Source of the DNA: Halovivax cerinus
GTDB taxonomy: Archaea > Halobacteriota > Halobacteria > Halobacteriales > Natrialbaceae
Reading direction: 5' to 3'
DNA length: 64,000 nt
Assembly: GCF_024498195.1 (NCBI RefSeq)
Contig: NZ_CP101824.1
Coordinates: forward strand, 496,001-560,000
The notes below the pieces were generated by a model that saw only the letters and a list, made by a program, of their open reading frames with translations, had not been told where the DNA came from and searched no databases. The translations under genes and the position numbers were made by a program. Below, in pieces: positions 48,942-57,883 of the stretch (the first letter of the stretch is position 1; each line of letters opens with the position of its first letter).

Positions 48942-49304
48942 GTGACGGATCGCGTCGAAGACACGGAGCAGGAACTCCCGGCACTCGCGTTCTTCCGGAG
49001 GCTCGCCAGCACCGAGACGCTCCCACCTCGCCTCACAGTCACCCACCTCGAAGATCTGCTGGACGAAGCCGATGCAGAGCAACGCGACGACGCTGTCCGA
49101 AAACTAAGCGATGTACTTCGCGAGAGCGGCTCTATCCGCGGGCCGAAGGCGGTCCAGATCGTGTTCGACGGTGATCTCGTCGACGACGATGTCTTCACGA
49201 TCAGGATCGAGCGCGGCGGTAACCCGGTGTACCTCCCCGTTGGGAATCTCTTCGTGGAGGAACCGCGACTCGTCGAAGCTGGTCACGCGGTCGCTCGAAA
49301 GTAA
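48942..49304 (+). CDS. Hypothetical acidic protein, 120 residues
   Basis: The GTG at 48942 gives MTDRVEDTEQELPALAFFRRL. The protein includes RLTVTHLEDLLDEADAEQRDDAVRKLSDVL, a helical stretch, and FDGDLVDDDVFTIRIERGGNPVYL. It is acidic like true haloarchaeal proteins, unlike the competing minus-strand frame over the same DNA. No family was recognised. It follows the PLD-SNF2 gene by 99 bp and may be transcribed with it. Confidence 0.5.
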   Translation: MTDRVEDTEQELPALAFFRRLASTETLPPRLTVTHLEDLLDEADAEQRDDAVRKLSDVLRESGSIRGPKAVQIVFDGDLVDDDVFTIRIERGGNPVYLPVGNLFVEEPRLVEAGHAVARK

Positions 49305-49775
49305 CCCCCTCTTCGAAAGGGTCCAGCACTAGGCTTTCTGATCTACTTCTTCTCCCTTCTTCCCTCGAGGATGACTTTTCCTTATCTTTCGGCGAGGAGC
49401 AATTCCCCCTCCTTTCGAGGGACCCCTGTCTCCACTGTCGCGAGTCATTTGGTGATCCTTCTTTCTCGATACTCCGTGGTTTGTCCAGCTATGCTGTAGT
49501 CGTCGGGCCTCGCCCGTCGCTCCCAGGGTCGCTACCGGGTTCGACCCCTCCTTTGGTAGACGGCAATGGGGTGGAACAGGGGGTGATGGGGCGTGCCTGT
49601 TGTGCAGGTGTCGCGGTTACAGTGTGGTACGAGCGTAGTCGTTCCACACCCGTGAGAAACAGAGCCTGTGAAATGACCGTCTGCGTATCCGGCTGTGGGA
49701 AATCGGACTACGGCAGGTCCTGTCCGATCGAGCCGGGTGTCGCGAGTTGTTTGGTGTCACGCTATCTGTAGATTT
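49305..49775. other. Non-coding spacer with a spaced direct repeat
   Basis: 471 bp contain a pyrimidine-rich left part and no convincing gene. The 19-base pattern tgtcgcgagt-nn-tttggtg occurs at 49436-49454 and 49738-49756 with two mismatches, the second 20 bp before the next gene start. It may be an operator or iteron-like site. Confidence 0.5.
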
Positions 49776-50492
49776 ATGAGTTCGATTGCAGAACGTTTCA
49801 GTACGAGCGTGGCCCACATGAAGGACGAGAACCCCGATGAACCAGAGAACAGTGATCCGTCGACGGCGATCAATCCCCACCTCGGCGGGAAGGACATCCG
49901 GTTTCTGCAGGCGATCCAGACGGTGAACGAGCGAGCCGGGTACAAGTCAGGTACGGACGAGCGCCCCCCGGCAACGACGGGAAAGATCGCTTCCGCAGCG
50001 GACCTCAACAAGAACGAGGTCAACTATCGACTCAATCAGCGCGGATTCGACACCAATGGCCTCGGGTACATCCGGGTCTACGGATCGGAGCTGCTCCCGA
50101 ACGGCGCCCTGTCGGCGAAGTGTGCGGAGTTAACCGAAGCGGGAGAGGAGGCGCTGTCAGAAGTCCTCGAAGGACCGTCGCCGAATGCGGTCGATACGAA
50201 CGCGGATTTCGAGGGACGGCTCGCCGAGCTCGAGACGGAGATCGAGGCGATCCGCGAGGAAACCGAGACCATTCGCGAGGCACTCCCTCGCTCCGGTGGG
50301 GATGAATCGGATCCCCTGGGCGCAGATCGAAGCGAAGAATTCGACGCGGTCCTGAACGCGATGGTCGCCTATCAGCGGATATTCAGCACGGTGCTGGAGA
50401 TCGACGTCAGCGATTTCCAGGGAGATAATACTCTGTCTGAGGGGACAATTTCGAAAAACCGAAAGCGGGTACGGGAAGCAGTGCGGACGTAG
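49776..50492 (+). CDS. Winged-helix / coiled-coil protein, 238 residues
   Basis: After an acidic start (MSSIAERFSTSVAHMKDENPD) comes a winged-helix-like part: FLQAIQTVNERAGYK, TTGKIASAADLNKNEVNYRL, LGYIRVY, AELTEAGEEALSEV (about residues 40-135). A coiled coil follows (about 147-170: RLAELETEIEAIREETETIREA). The C-terminus is helical and basic. The combination suggests a DNA-binding regulator or a segregation-type adaptor. No exact family was recognised. The ATG at 49776 lies close to a TATA-like gatttat, and a repeated motif sits 20 bp upstream. Confidence 0.6.
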   Translation: MSSIAERFSTSVAHMKDENPDEPENSDPSTAINPHLGGKDIRFLQAIQTVNERAGYKSGTDERPPATTGKIASAADLNKNEVNYRLNQRGFDTNGLGYIRVYGSELLPNGALSAKCAELTEAGEEALSEVLEGPSPNAVDTNADFEGRLAELETEIEAIREETETIREALPRSGGDESDPLGADRSEEFDAVLNAMVAYQRIFSTVLEIDVSDFQGDNTLSEGTISKNRKRVREAVRT

Positions 50493-51070
50493 TTCTCCCA
50501 GTTTGCGTCTTTCGGAACATCCGATCGACGACGTGGTCCGACCACGCTAACCGACCGACCGGGTCAAGCACCAGTCCGCGTAATTTGGGTAGAAACGCTC
50601 CGGATACTACTGTTCCGAGACCTCGCTTTATCGAATCAACTACCCCCGGCACGGCCAAAATCTGCCAACAAGATTATAATAATCTGCATGGTACATTCTG
50701 CTGCGGGCAAGATCGTCTGTGGTTGCCACCCAGATCCCTGCCCCCTGGTGCCCGCATTTTCACAAACTCCTTCCAACAAGGATTAGGTTTACTGATTCCC
50801 GATATCGGCCAAAACCCCTATTCATGCAGGGTACAGACCATCTATTGGCGGGCAGCACCACTCCGATCCGACGTCAATAGCCACTGATCCCGCCACCGAA
50901 GACATGGGGGCCGTGCCCTCGATCGCCCCCCGGTCGAGGGCATCGCCATTCGTTTTCGATCGATTCTCACGCAAACAGATACCGGACTGAGTCTCGATAC
51001 GATCTGTTTCTGATGGGTCCGCGATATCAGTCTCACGTTGCCTGGGCCGTATAGTATTCTTCTGGACCGA
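50493..51070. other. Non-coding spacer between regulator and sensor genes
   Basis: 578 bp with several short frames, none protein-like. A hairpin gccctcga...tcgagggc lies at 50915-50941, downstream of the minus-strand sensor gene, and could terminate it. Otherwise nothing is recognised. Confidence 0.5.
50915..50941 (-). terminator. Hairpin downstream of the response-regulator gene
   Basis: Eight-bp perfect arms gccctcga/tcgagggc enclose an 11-nt GC-rich loop, about 130 bp beyond the stop at 51071. There is no clear T-tract, so termination is a guess. Confidence 0.3.
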
Positions 51071-52228
51071 TTAGGTGGAGAGACGGCGCCCAATCCCGAC
51101 GACACCGATGGTTTCGTCGTCGTCACTGACGGGGATACCGGTAAATTCGTACGGAATCGTCTCACCGTCTTTGGTCACCAGTTCTGCTTCGACGACGACT
51201 CGTTCCCCGTTAGAGAGAATTCGATCGATCTCCGCTTCGATTTTCGATTTCGTGTCGCCTTCGAACAGGTCCATCGGCGACAGGTCACGGATCTCCGCTT
51301 CGGAATAGCCGATAACTTCCTCGAATCGGTCGTTCCACCGGATGTAGGTGAGATCGTCGTCGAAGACGTAGAAGAGGTCGTCTATCGAATTGAGGGCCGT
51401 CTCCAGAAACCGCTGTTCGCGACGGAGGTGTTCCGCTCGTCGCCGTTCCTCGGTGACGTCGCGGACGACGCAGACGTGGCCGCCGTCGTCCAGGAGGGCT
51501 AGGCTGAGACTTTCGTTGATCCGGTCTCCGTTGGCAGTCAGTCCCACGGATCGGCCCGTCCACGTCCCCTCTGATTCGAGCGTCGGGAGGATCTCTCTGC
51601 GGAATCGTTCCGCCTCCGATTCGGGGTAGAGGTTCTCCCAGTGAGACTCGAGTATCTCGTCTCGGTCCGCGTCGTACACCTCGGCGTACGCCTGGTTCAG
51701 ATACACGTACTCTCCCTCGTCGTTCAAAATCCCGATTCCCTCCTGAGCTGACTCCAGCGCCTGAAACCCACGGAAGACTCCCCGCTCTGCGTTGTACTTT
51801 TCGACCAGATTCTCCACTCTGTTCGCCAGCACCGTATACTGGTCCGTACCCGTTCCCTTCTGCAGGTACTCCGTCACACCGGCTGTGATCGCTTCGCTCG
51901 CGATTTCTTCGTCGCCCTTCCCGGTGAAGAGGATAAACGGGAGGTCCGGATACTCGTCTCTGACGCGTTCGAGAAAGTCGAGGCCGTCCTGACCGGGCAT
52001 CTCGTAATCGCTGATCACGCAGTCGATACGCTCCTCCCGGAGCACCGACATCCCCTCCTCCACAGACGTTTCGGTTAGAACGGAGAGCGGTTCTCGTTCC
52101 CGTTCGAGGAACGTTTTGACCAGATCGACGAATGACTCGTTATCGTCCACGTGTAACGCACGTATGTATTCAGATTGTAGAGAAAAACTGAATTCCTCAA
52201 GCTCCAGATCGTACTCGAATTGAGACAT
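51071..52228 (-). CDS. Response regulator with receiver and two PAS domains
   Basis: This 385-residue protein begins with a receiver domain (about 20-140): ALHVDDNESF (Asp 28-29), CVISDYEMPG (phosphoacceptor Asp 74), ILFTGKG (Thr 102) and YLQKGTG (Lys 124). Two PAS domains follow (about 155-265 and 275-385: YVYLNQAYAEVYDADRDEIL and YIRWNDRFEEVIGYSEAEI). There is no kinase, HTH or output enzyme domain, so it probably passes a signal to a partner, perhaps the nearby histidine kinase. It has its own TATA box and is separated from that gene by 195 bp. Confidence 0.88.
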   Translation of the reverse strand: MSQFEYDLELEEFSFSLQSEYIRALHVDDNESFVDLVKTFLEREREPLSVLTETSVEEGMSVLREERIDCVISDYEMPGQDGLDFLERVRDEYPDLPFILFTGKGDEEIASEAITAGVTEYLQKGTGTDQYTVLANRVENLVEKYNAERGVFRGFQALESAQEGIGILNDEGEYVYLNQAYAEVYDADRDEILESHWENLYPESEAERFRREILPTLESEGTWTGRSVGLTANGDRINESLSLALLDDGGHVCVVRDVTEERRRAEHLRREQRFLETALNSIDDLFYVFDDDLTYIRWNDRFEEVIGYSEAEIRDLSPMDLFEGDTKSKIEAEIDRILSNGERVVVEAELVTKDGETIPYEFTGIPVSDDDETIGVVGIGRRLST

Positions 52229-52250
52229 ACGATCTACTGGCGCGCGTCGG

Positions 52251-52258
52251 TTTAAATA
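52251..52258 (-). promoter_or_regulatory. TATA box of the response-regulator gene
   Basis: On the minus strand, gtatttaaa is centred about 27 bp before the ATG at 52228, the expected distance for leaderless haloarchaeal transcription. Confidence 0.6.
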
Positions 52259-52423
52259 CTCTACTGCCGATAGTCGACAGAATTCGATATACCTGGGTTA
52301 GTATAGAAATCCAACAGCTGTTTGATAAAATTTCTGTTATAACGAAGTTCCTGCCGTGTTGCTGTGAGAATTGTACTTTCTACTGGCGAGGCTTTCTGCT
52401 GACGGGTCAGAGGGTCAGCGAGG

Positions 52424-53458
52424 TTAGTAGAACTCCATCCCAGTGATTTCGAAACGCGCACCGCCGGCCTCGCTCTCGGTGACGGTGATGTCCCATCCGT
52501 GGCCGTCGGCGATCTGTTTCACGATGGAGAGCCCGTAGCCCGTTCCGTCGTCGCTCGTCGTGTAGCCGTACTCGAAGACGTCGTCACGGATCGACTCGGG
52601 GATCCCCGAGCCGGTGTCCTCGACGTACAGGCCGCTGTCGTCGGAGAGCCGGCCAACACGGATGGAGACGTCGTCGCCGGCGTGGTCGACCGAATTGGTG
52701 AACAGGTTCTCGAAGAGGCCGTGCATACGGCTCTCGTCGGCCTCGATCGCCCCCACGTCGGCTTCGATCTCGAGAAGGGCATCGTCGGTTACCACGTTCT
52801 GCCACGCCTCTGTCGCACAGACTTCGACCGCAACCCGCTCCGTGCCGCCGATCGTTCGGCCGTCTCTCGCGAGGGCAGTTACGTCTTCAACAAGTGCATC
52901 GATCCGTTCGAGCGACTCATTGATCTGTTCTACTTCCGGACTATCGTGTTCGTCCTGGGCGGTTTCCGCGTACCCACGTGCGACCGACAGCGGGTTTCGG
53001 ATGTCGTGTGTCAGGACGTCCGAAAACTCGTCGAGGCGTTCTTTCTGATCGCGAAGTCGTTCTTCCCGGTGTTTCCGTTCGGAGATGTCACGAATGATCC
53101 CGGTGAAGTACCGACCGCCGTCGTGTTCGTGTTCGCGGAGGCTGATGAGCGTCGGGACCTCGTGGCCGTCCTTGTGAAGAGCCGGAAGTTCGACGCCGTC
53201 CCAGTCGATGTTCCGGTCGCCCGACTCGACGTAGGATTCCAGGGCGGCGGCGTGGACTGGTTCGAGGCGCTCCGGAATGATCTTCATCTTCGAACTCCCC
53301 ACCAACTCGTCCGGGGAATACCCGAGAATGGTCTCGACGGCGGGGTTCGCGTACACGATGTCGCTGTTCTCGTCTATCGTCAACATCCCCTCGGCGGCGT
53401 TCTCGACGAGGGTTCTAAAGAACTCTTCAGAACCGACGACAGCAGCTTGCTCACTCAT
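52424..53458 (-). CDS. PAS-sensor histidine kinase
   Basis: This 344-residue protein starts with a PAS domain (about 10-125: LVENAAEGMLTIDENSDIVYANPA, ILGYSPDEL). Then come a HisKA H-box (DVLTHDIRNPLSVARGY, His 151) and a HATPase domain with N-box LFENLFTNSVDHA, G1 VEDTGSGIP and GTGYGLSIVKQIADGHGW. It lacks membrane segments, so it senses a cytoplasmic signal. I prefer the ATG at 53458; a GTG one codon earlier is possible. A minus-strand TATA-like tttatatcc lies upstream near 53488. Its likely partner is the receiver protein next door. Confidence 0.9.
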   Translation of the reverse strand: MSEQAAVVGSEEFFRTLVENAAEGMLTIDENSDIVYANPAVETILGYSPDELVGSSKMKIIPERLEPVHAAALESYVESGDRNIDWDGVELPALHKDGHEVPTLISLREHEHDGGRYFTGIIRDISERKHREERLRDQKERLDEFSDVLTHDIRNPLSVARGYAETAQDEHDSPEVEQINESLERIDALVEDVTALARDGRTIGGTERVAVEVCATEAWQNVVTDDALLEIEADVGAIEADESRMHGLFENLFTNSVDHAGDDVSIRVGRLSDDSGLYVEDTGSGIPESIRDDVFEYGYTTSDDGTGYGLSIVKQIADGHGWDITVTESEAGGARFEITGMEFY

Positions 53459-53670
53459 CACCTACCAAATAGAAGAAGGAGAGTTGGATATAAACGCTTG
53501 CTGTACAATTCTCCAAGGAGGACTACATACCCCTACGTTTATATGTAATAACCTGACTTATTGGACATTTCCTATAATTACCACCAAACTCGAGACACTG
53601 TAATTGAACGTTCGGGACCCTACACATCTCATGCACGGTCCATCTCGGGATGGTCCCAGTCTGATTCTAT

Positions 53671-56600
53671 CTATTCGTCATCCCTGCCCATCATATTGAC
53701 GAACTCGTCGACGAATTCCTCTCGAACCGAGGGCACGGCTGTGCCATCTGTGTTGCTATTTTCAGAAGTTGGGGTTTCCGGCTCTTCGGGAGTAGCTCGC
53801 TCACTAGCGGAGTCGATGTCGTCGCAATCATCGAGAGGGTCATCTCGTCCTCCTTCAGCAGTGACCCCTTCACCAGAACCGAAACCGACGGCGAGTCCTC
53901 GATGTAGCGGTCGGAGTATCCCCTTCTCGTAGAGCTGTGGGCCGTCGAAGTCATCGTTATCCCCATCCGGGAACACCGCGAACGCGAAGTCCTCCTCCGT
54001 CGGCATCCGGTCGAATTCGTGTTCGGGGACGAACGGTGCGTAGACCCGTTTCCAGTCGTCCTCAAACTCCTCACGTGTGTTGTAGAGGTGCTTTTCACCC
54101 TCGACCCACACGATGAACTCCCCTTCGGCGCGATCGTACTCGTAGTACGCGGGGAGCGCGTTCGTCGACGGCTCCTCGAGCTCGTCCAGTTCGTCGAATC
54201 TGGCGTGGACGGTCCCGCTGCTATCGCGACAGACGACACCGTCGTCGGTCTCGACCCACTCCAGGGAGATAGAGCGCTCCGAATCCTCGTCGTAGGCCGG
54301 ACGGAGGGCATACACTCCATCGTCGAATTCGACGAAGGATGCCTTGTTGTAGAAGTGGCGGTGTCCATCGTCGTCGACGGCGTTCGCGAAGGTCAGTCGA
54401 TCGTAGTCGATCGCCGTCTCGGTGAGTTCGCGCCAGGAATCGTAGAGTACCTGCTCGGCCCGCCGTCCCCAGTACGAAAATTCGCCCCGGGTGGCGCTTT
54501 CGTCTTTGAGCGCGAACACGCAGAACCGATCCGCGTTGACGGCCTTCCGAAGATTCGTGAGCGTCTGCTTCGGCTTCTCGATCGTCGACGTCTCCGCCTC
54601 GATGTTGACGGGACGTCCCTCGCTCAGCTCCCACAGCGCAGGGTACTCTTCGCGGAGTTCGTCGCGACGAGCCTCCACCTCGCTCAACGTCTCGCCCTCC
54701 ATCGGATCGATCGGGAGGTCGGCGATGCCATCTGGGAGCTCACCACCCTCCTGCGTCGGGAGACTGGTGACGTAGCCGAGTTTCGTGAACGCCTCGTAGG
54801 CCTTCTGGAGGATGATACGGTGGTCGTCGCTTCCGCCGCTCGCGCTGCTTCCCGTATCCTGGCCGAAGAGCTCGACGAGCCCGGCGGTGGTGAGCTTCAC
54901 GACCGATTGCCCGCTCCGACGGTCTACTTCGGCGTACTGCCCGTCGTAGAGCGTCTGCTCGATGACGTTCGACAGTTGAGACTTGTAACCGGTGTCGCCC
55001 ATCCGTCGCTCGATCTCCCGCTTCGCGTCCGTGATCGCGACGAATCCCTCGTCGTCGACGTCGATCTCCGGGCGAATCTGCGCGGCGAAGACGCCCTCCA
55101 GGATCCGCTCGGTCGGGATGCTCCTGGTGTCAGCTTCCAGGTCGCCCTCTTCGTCGTTACCGTCCGGGGTGACGATCTCGTTGTACTCGCCGTAGATCAG
55201 GTTCGCCCGGATCTCGTCGTCCGTGAGGACGTCGGCGCCGTAGTGCTGCAGACTCTCCTCGATGATCGCGTCGACGTCTTCGTGGGGTCGAAGCGGCGGA
55301 TAGGGCGGGAAGGTGCGGAGCTTCACCGGCTCGGAGTACTTCCCACCCTTCAGCGGTAATTTCGTCCACACGGTGTACTGGTCGGTCGACATGAGGTCCT
55401 CGGCAGTGTAGCCGCGGAAGCGTTTCATCAGAATAGCGGCGTCCTCATCGTCGTTGACGCTGAACGTGACCAGATTGTCGCAGTTGTTCTTCATCGCCTT
55501 CACGACCGACTCCTCGAGCTGTGAGGGGTACTGTGAGGCGAGCGTAACCGACAGGCGCATCGAGCGGGCCCGGGCGAGCATCGATTCGACGTCGAGGCTT
55601 TCGCTGGCGATGTCGTCGAACTCATCAGCGAACACGAAGTAGGGCTTCGGCGTCTCGCGTTCCTCGTACGATCGGCGCTGGATCGCCGACCAGACGTTCC
55701 GCATCACGCCCAGCGTCACCATCTTCTTGATGTCTTTATTCTCGACTGGCGTCCGGACGATCACGATACGATCCTCGTCGACGACCTCTCGGAAGTCGAC
55801 CGTACTCTCGCGGCGGGCGATGATCCGGCGGATGATCGCGTTCTCGACCCAGGACTTGATCCGTTTGGTGAGTGGGCGGACGACGTCGTCCTCCATGTCC
55901 GCGATCTCCTGGCAGAACTCGGCGATGAACGGGTCCTCGACCTTCTCGGCGAAGCGCTGGCGGCGCTCGGCGTTCAGGAGGATGAAGTACATATCGATCA
56001 CCGAGAACTCGCGCTCGGACTTCATCATCGCCCGGCCCATCGACTCGGTGATCGACTCCATGTTGATCCCCCAGTACTCGTCCGTGTCGAAGATCGCTTT
56101 CAGGTTCTCGATGCGATTCTCGATCTCGTTCTCCAGGTCCGCCTCCGACTCCGCGGCCGGCGTTTCGAGGAAGTTCAGCCCGATGCTTCGGTCGTGGTCG
56201 CTCGACCCCGGCTCGACCCAGATGACGTCGTCGAGTCGATCCTGTGGAAGCCGTCGAAGGAGCTCCCGCGAGTCCTTCCCCTTGGGGTCGAAGTAGACGA
56301 AGCCGTGGCCCTGGTAGGCGAGCTGCAGCATCGAATTGACGAGCCACGTCGTCTTCCCGTATCCCGTCGTCCCGGCGATCCAGACGTGGCGAAACAGGGA
56401 GTCGAACTTGATCGGCGCCTCTCGAAAACCAGTCTGGGCCCCGTCGTCGTAGCCGATCCAGAGCGGCTTCTCCGGATCGTCGAGGCCGCTCTCGAACATC
56501 GATCGGACGTGCGGCCCGGCGACCAGGCCTTCGTCGTCCGTGTTCGTGATGACGGCCTTTCCGCCGACCCGCGTATGGCCGCGTTCCACGATCTCGAAGG

Positions 56601-56718
56601 GCTCCCCCGCGACCGTCGTCGGGCCGTCGGTCGTCTCGTCGTCCCCGTCGTCTGTCATCGGCCCATCGCTATCGAGTGTGACGTCATCGTCCCCGCCTCC
56701 GGTGAATCGATCGAACAC
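53671..56718 (-). CDS. VirD4/TraG-like coupling ATPase with C-terminal extension
   Basis: This 1,015-residue protein resembles type IV coupling proteins that bring DNA to the transfer channel. Walker A is WIAGTTGYGKTTWLV (116-123) and Walker B is YFVFADEFDDIA (Asp-Glu 365-366). The ATPase ends near residue 470. A winged-helix-like section (about 535-620) and a possible nuclease-like section (LPDGIADLPI about 661-670, VNIEAETSTIEKP about 704-716) follow, then a variable acidic tail. No N-terminal membrane helices are present, unlike classical VirD4. It is the last gene of the minus-strand operon, 6 bp after the 380-residue gene. Confidence 0.82.
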   Translation of the reverse strand: MFDRFTGGGDDDVTLDSDGPMTDDGDDETTDGPTTVAGEPFEIVERGHTRVGGKAVITNTDDEGLVAGPHVRSMFESGLDDPEKPLWIGYDDGAQTGFREAPIKFDSLFRHVWIAGTTGYGKTTWLVNSMLQLAYQGHGFVYFDPKGKDSRELLRRLPQDRLDDVIWVEPGSSDHDRSIGLNFLETPAAESEADLENEIENRIENLKAIFDTDEYWGINMESITESMGRAMMKSEREFSVIDMYFILLNAERRQRFAEKVEDPFIAEFCQEIADMEDDVVRPLTKRIKSWVENAIIRRIIARRESTVDFREVVDEDRIVIVRTPVENKDIKKMVTLGVMRNVWSAIQRRSYEERETPKPYFVFADEFDDIASESLDVESMLARARSMRLSVTLASQYPSQLEESVVKAMKNNCDNLVTFSVNDDEDAAILMKRFRGYTAEDLMSTDQYTVWTKLPLKGGKYSEPVKLRTFPPYPPLRPHEDVDAIIEESLQHYGADVLTDDEIRANLIYGEYNEIVTPDGNDEEGDLEADTRSIPTERILEGVFAAQIRPEIDVDDEGFVAITDAKREIERRMGDTGYKSQLSNVIEQTLYDGQYAEVDRRSGQSVVKLTTAGLVELFGQDTGSSASGGSDDHRIILQKAYEAFTKLGYVTSLPTQEGGELPDGIADLPIDPMEGETLSEVEARRDELREEYPALWELSEGRPVNIEAETSTIEKPKQTLTNLRKAVNADRFCVFALKDESATRGEFSYWGRRAEQVLYDSWRELTETAIDYDRLTFANAVDDDGHRHFYNKASFVEFDDGVYALRPAYDEDSERSISLEWVETDDGVVCRDSSGTVHARFDELDELEEPSTNALPAYYEYDRAEGEFIVWVEGEKHLYNTREEFEDDWKRVYAPFVPEHEFDRMPTEEDFAFAVFPDGDNDDFDGPQLYEKGILRPLHRGLAVGFGSGEGVTAEGGRDDPLDDCDDIDSASERATPEEPETPTSENSNTDGTAVPSVREEFVDEFVNMMGRDDE

Positions 56719-56724
56719 GGACGA

Positions 56725-57867
56725 TCACCCCTCGGCTGGGTCGTCACCGACCGAAACGGTCGGCTCTTCGAAGTCGGGTGCGGCGTCGAAGCGATCGGCG
56801 TCGGCGGGGATCCGGTCGCCCCGCTGCGTGTAGCGCCAGTCGATCTTCGGCGTCTCGATCTCGTCGTTCGGGATGTGCGCGACGCCGGCGAGCTCGTCGA
56901 CGGTCATGATCATTCGCCGATCGATCCACTCGCGATCGCACATCCGCTGGAGGTGATTCCGGAGACTCCGTACTCGTAGCGTCTCCCGGTGGTGCCAGAC
57001 CGGGATATCGTCGAGTCCCTGCTCGGTGACCGCGTTGTAGTACTTCCGGAACATCCCGGCCACGCCGCGAGCGCGGGCCTCGGCTTCGTCGGCACTCGGC
57101 GAGACGGCGAGGATGCGGACGTTGACGTGGAACGCCTGTTCGCCCCGTTGTTCCTCGATCGTCTTCGCCGCCTGCGTGTCCTTCGCGCTGGCCGGCCGGA
57201 CCGTCGGATCCAGCCACCCGACCGACGTCCCCTGCCGAAGGGCGTGTGCGAGGTCGTCGACGCTGTTGCGTTTGAACCGATCACCGTCCGTCCAGGACTC
57301 TTTCGCGGGGCGAAAGACGACCTGCGTGACCACCTTGCTGTCGTCGGTCGAGAGCATCTCGCTCGTGATCTCGCCGTACGGGTCAGTCTCCCATCCCTCG
57401 GCGTTGTGATGACGAATCGGGTAATACGGCATCTTTGCCATCTCCATCCACGCCCCGGCGACGTACTCGTCGGGTTCGATCACCGGGAAGGCGTACCCAT
57501 CCTCGACGGGGAACACCTCGCTGTTGGCGTAGCTGTTCCCGACGCGGCGCCGGAACTTGTCGGCTGCCGACGCCGTCGCGGCGTGCATGTAGAATTTGAT
57601 CTTCCCCTCGTCGAACCAGACCTCGAACGAGTGGTGGTCGCTCGTGTTCTTGCCACGGAAGTTCGTCGTCACGTCGTGGACGGACTGGAGCAACCCGGCG
57701 CCGTCGACGACGCCCTGATTCTCCTTGTACGGACGAATCCGGAGCAGGACGCCGGGCGCGCTTTCGGGATGCTGGATGTACGGCTCGTCGAGTCCCAGCG
57801 TCGTCGCTACGTACCCCGGCGATCCGAAGAGGGCGCGATTCATCCTGGATGCGATTGTGGACATCAT
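56725..57867 (-). CDS. Conjugation-operon protein of unknown function, 380 residues
   Basis: This protein lies between the VirB4-like and VirD4-like genes (16-bp and 6-bp gaps) and is certainly part of their operon. It reads LGLDEPYIQHPESAPGVLLRIRPYKENQG near the start, then HSFEVWFDEGKIKFYMHAATASAADKFRRRVGNSY. This last part resembles the N-terminal ferredoxin-like region that precedes VirB4/HerA ATPase domains, as if the ATPase partner had been split off. FHVNVRILAVSPSADEAEARARGVAGMF supports the same idea. No Walker motif is present. It may form a complex with the downstream ATPase. Confidence 0.6.
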   Translation of the reverse strand: MMSTIASRMNRALFGSPGYVATTLGLDEPYIQHPESAPGVLLRIRPYKENQGVVDGAGLLQSVHDVTTNFRGKNTSDHHSFEVWFDEGKIKFYMHAATASAADKFRRRVGNSYANSEVFPVEDGYAFPVIEPDEYVAGAWMEMAKMPYYPIRHHNAEGWETDPYGEITSEMLSTDDSKVVTQVVFRPAKESWTDGDRFKRNSVDDLAHALRQGTSVGWLDPTVRPASAKDTQAAKTIEEQRGEQAFHVNVRILAVSPSADEAEARARGVAGMFRKYYNAVTEQGLDDIPVWHHRETLRVRSLRNHLQRMCDREWIDRRMIMTVDELAGVAHIPNDEIETPKIDWRYTQRGDRIPADADRFDAAPDFEEPTVSVGDDPAEG

Positions 57868-57883
57868 CCTTCGTCGGTCGTGC

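Noticed and set aside
48780-49082. Minus-strand frame over the 120-residue gene
   Set aside because: The plus-strand frame at 48942 has the acidic composition expected of a real gene; the minus frame does not.
49481-49771. 96-residue open frame before the winged-helix gene
   Set aside because: Gly/Pro/Cys-rich with no acidic bias; more likely non-coding DNA with a repeated motif.
50585-50887. 100-residue open frame in the spacer
   Set aside because: Composition (many Pro, Cys, Arg, Phe) is unlike haloarchaeal proteins, and there is no start context or similarity.
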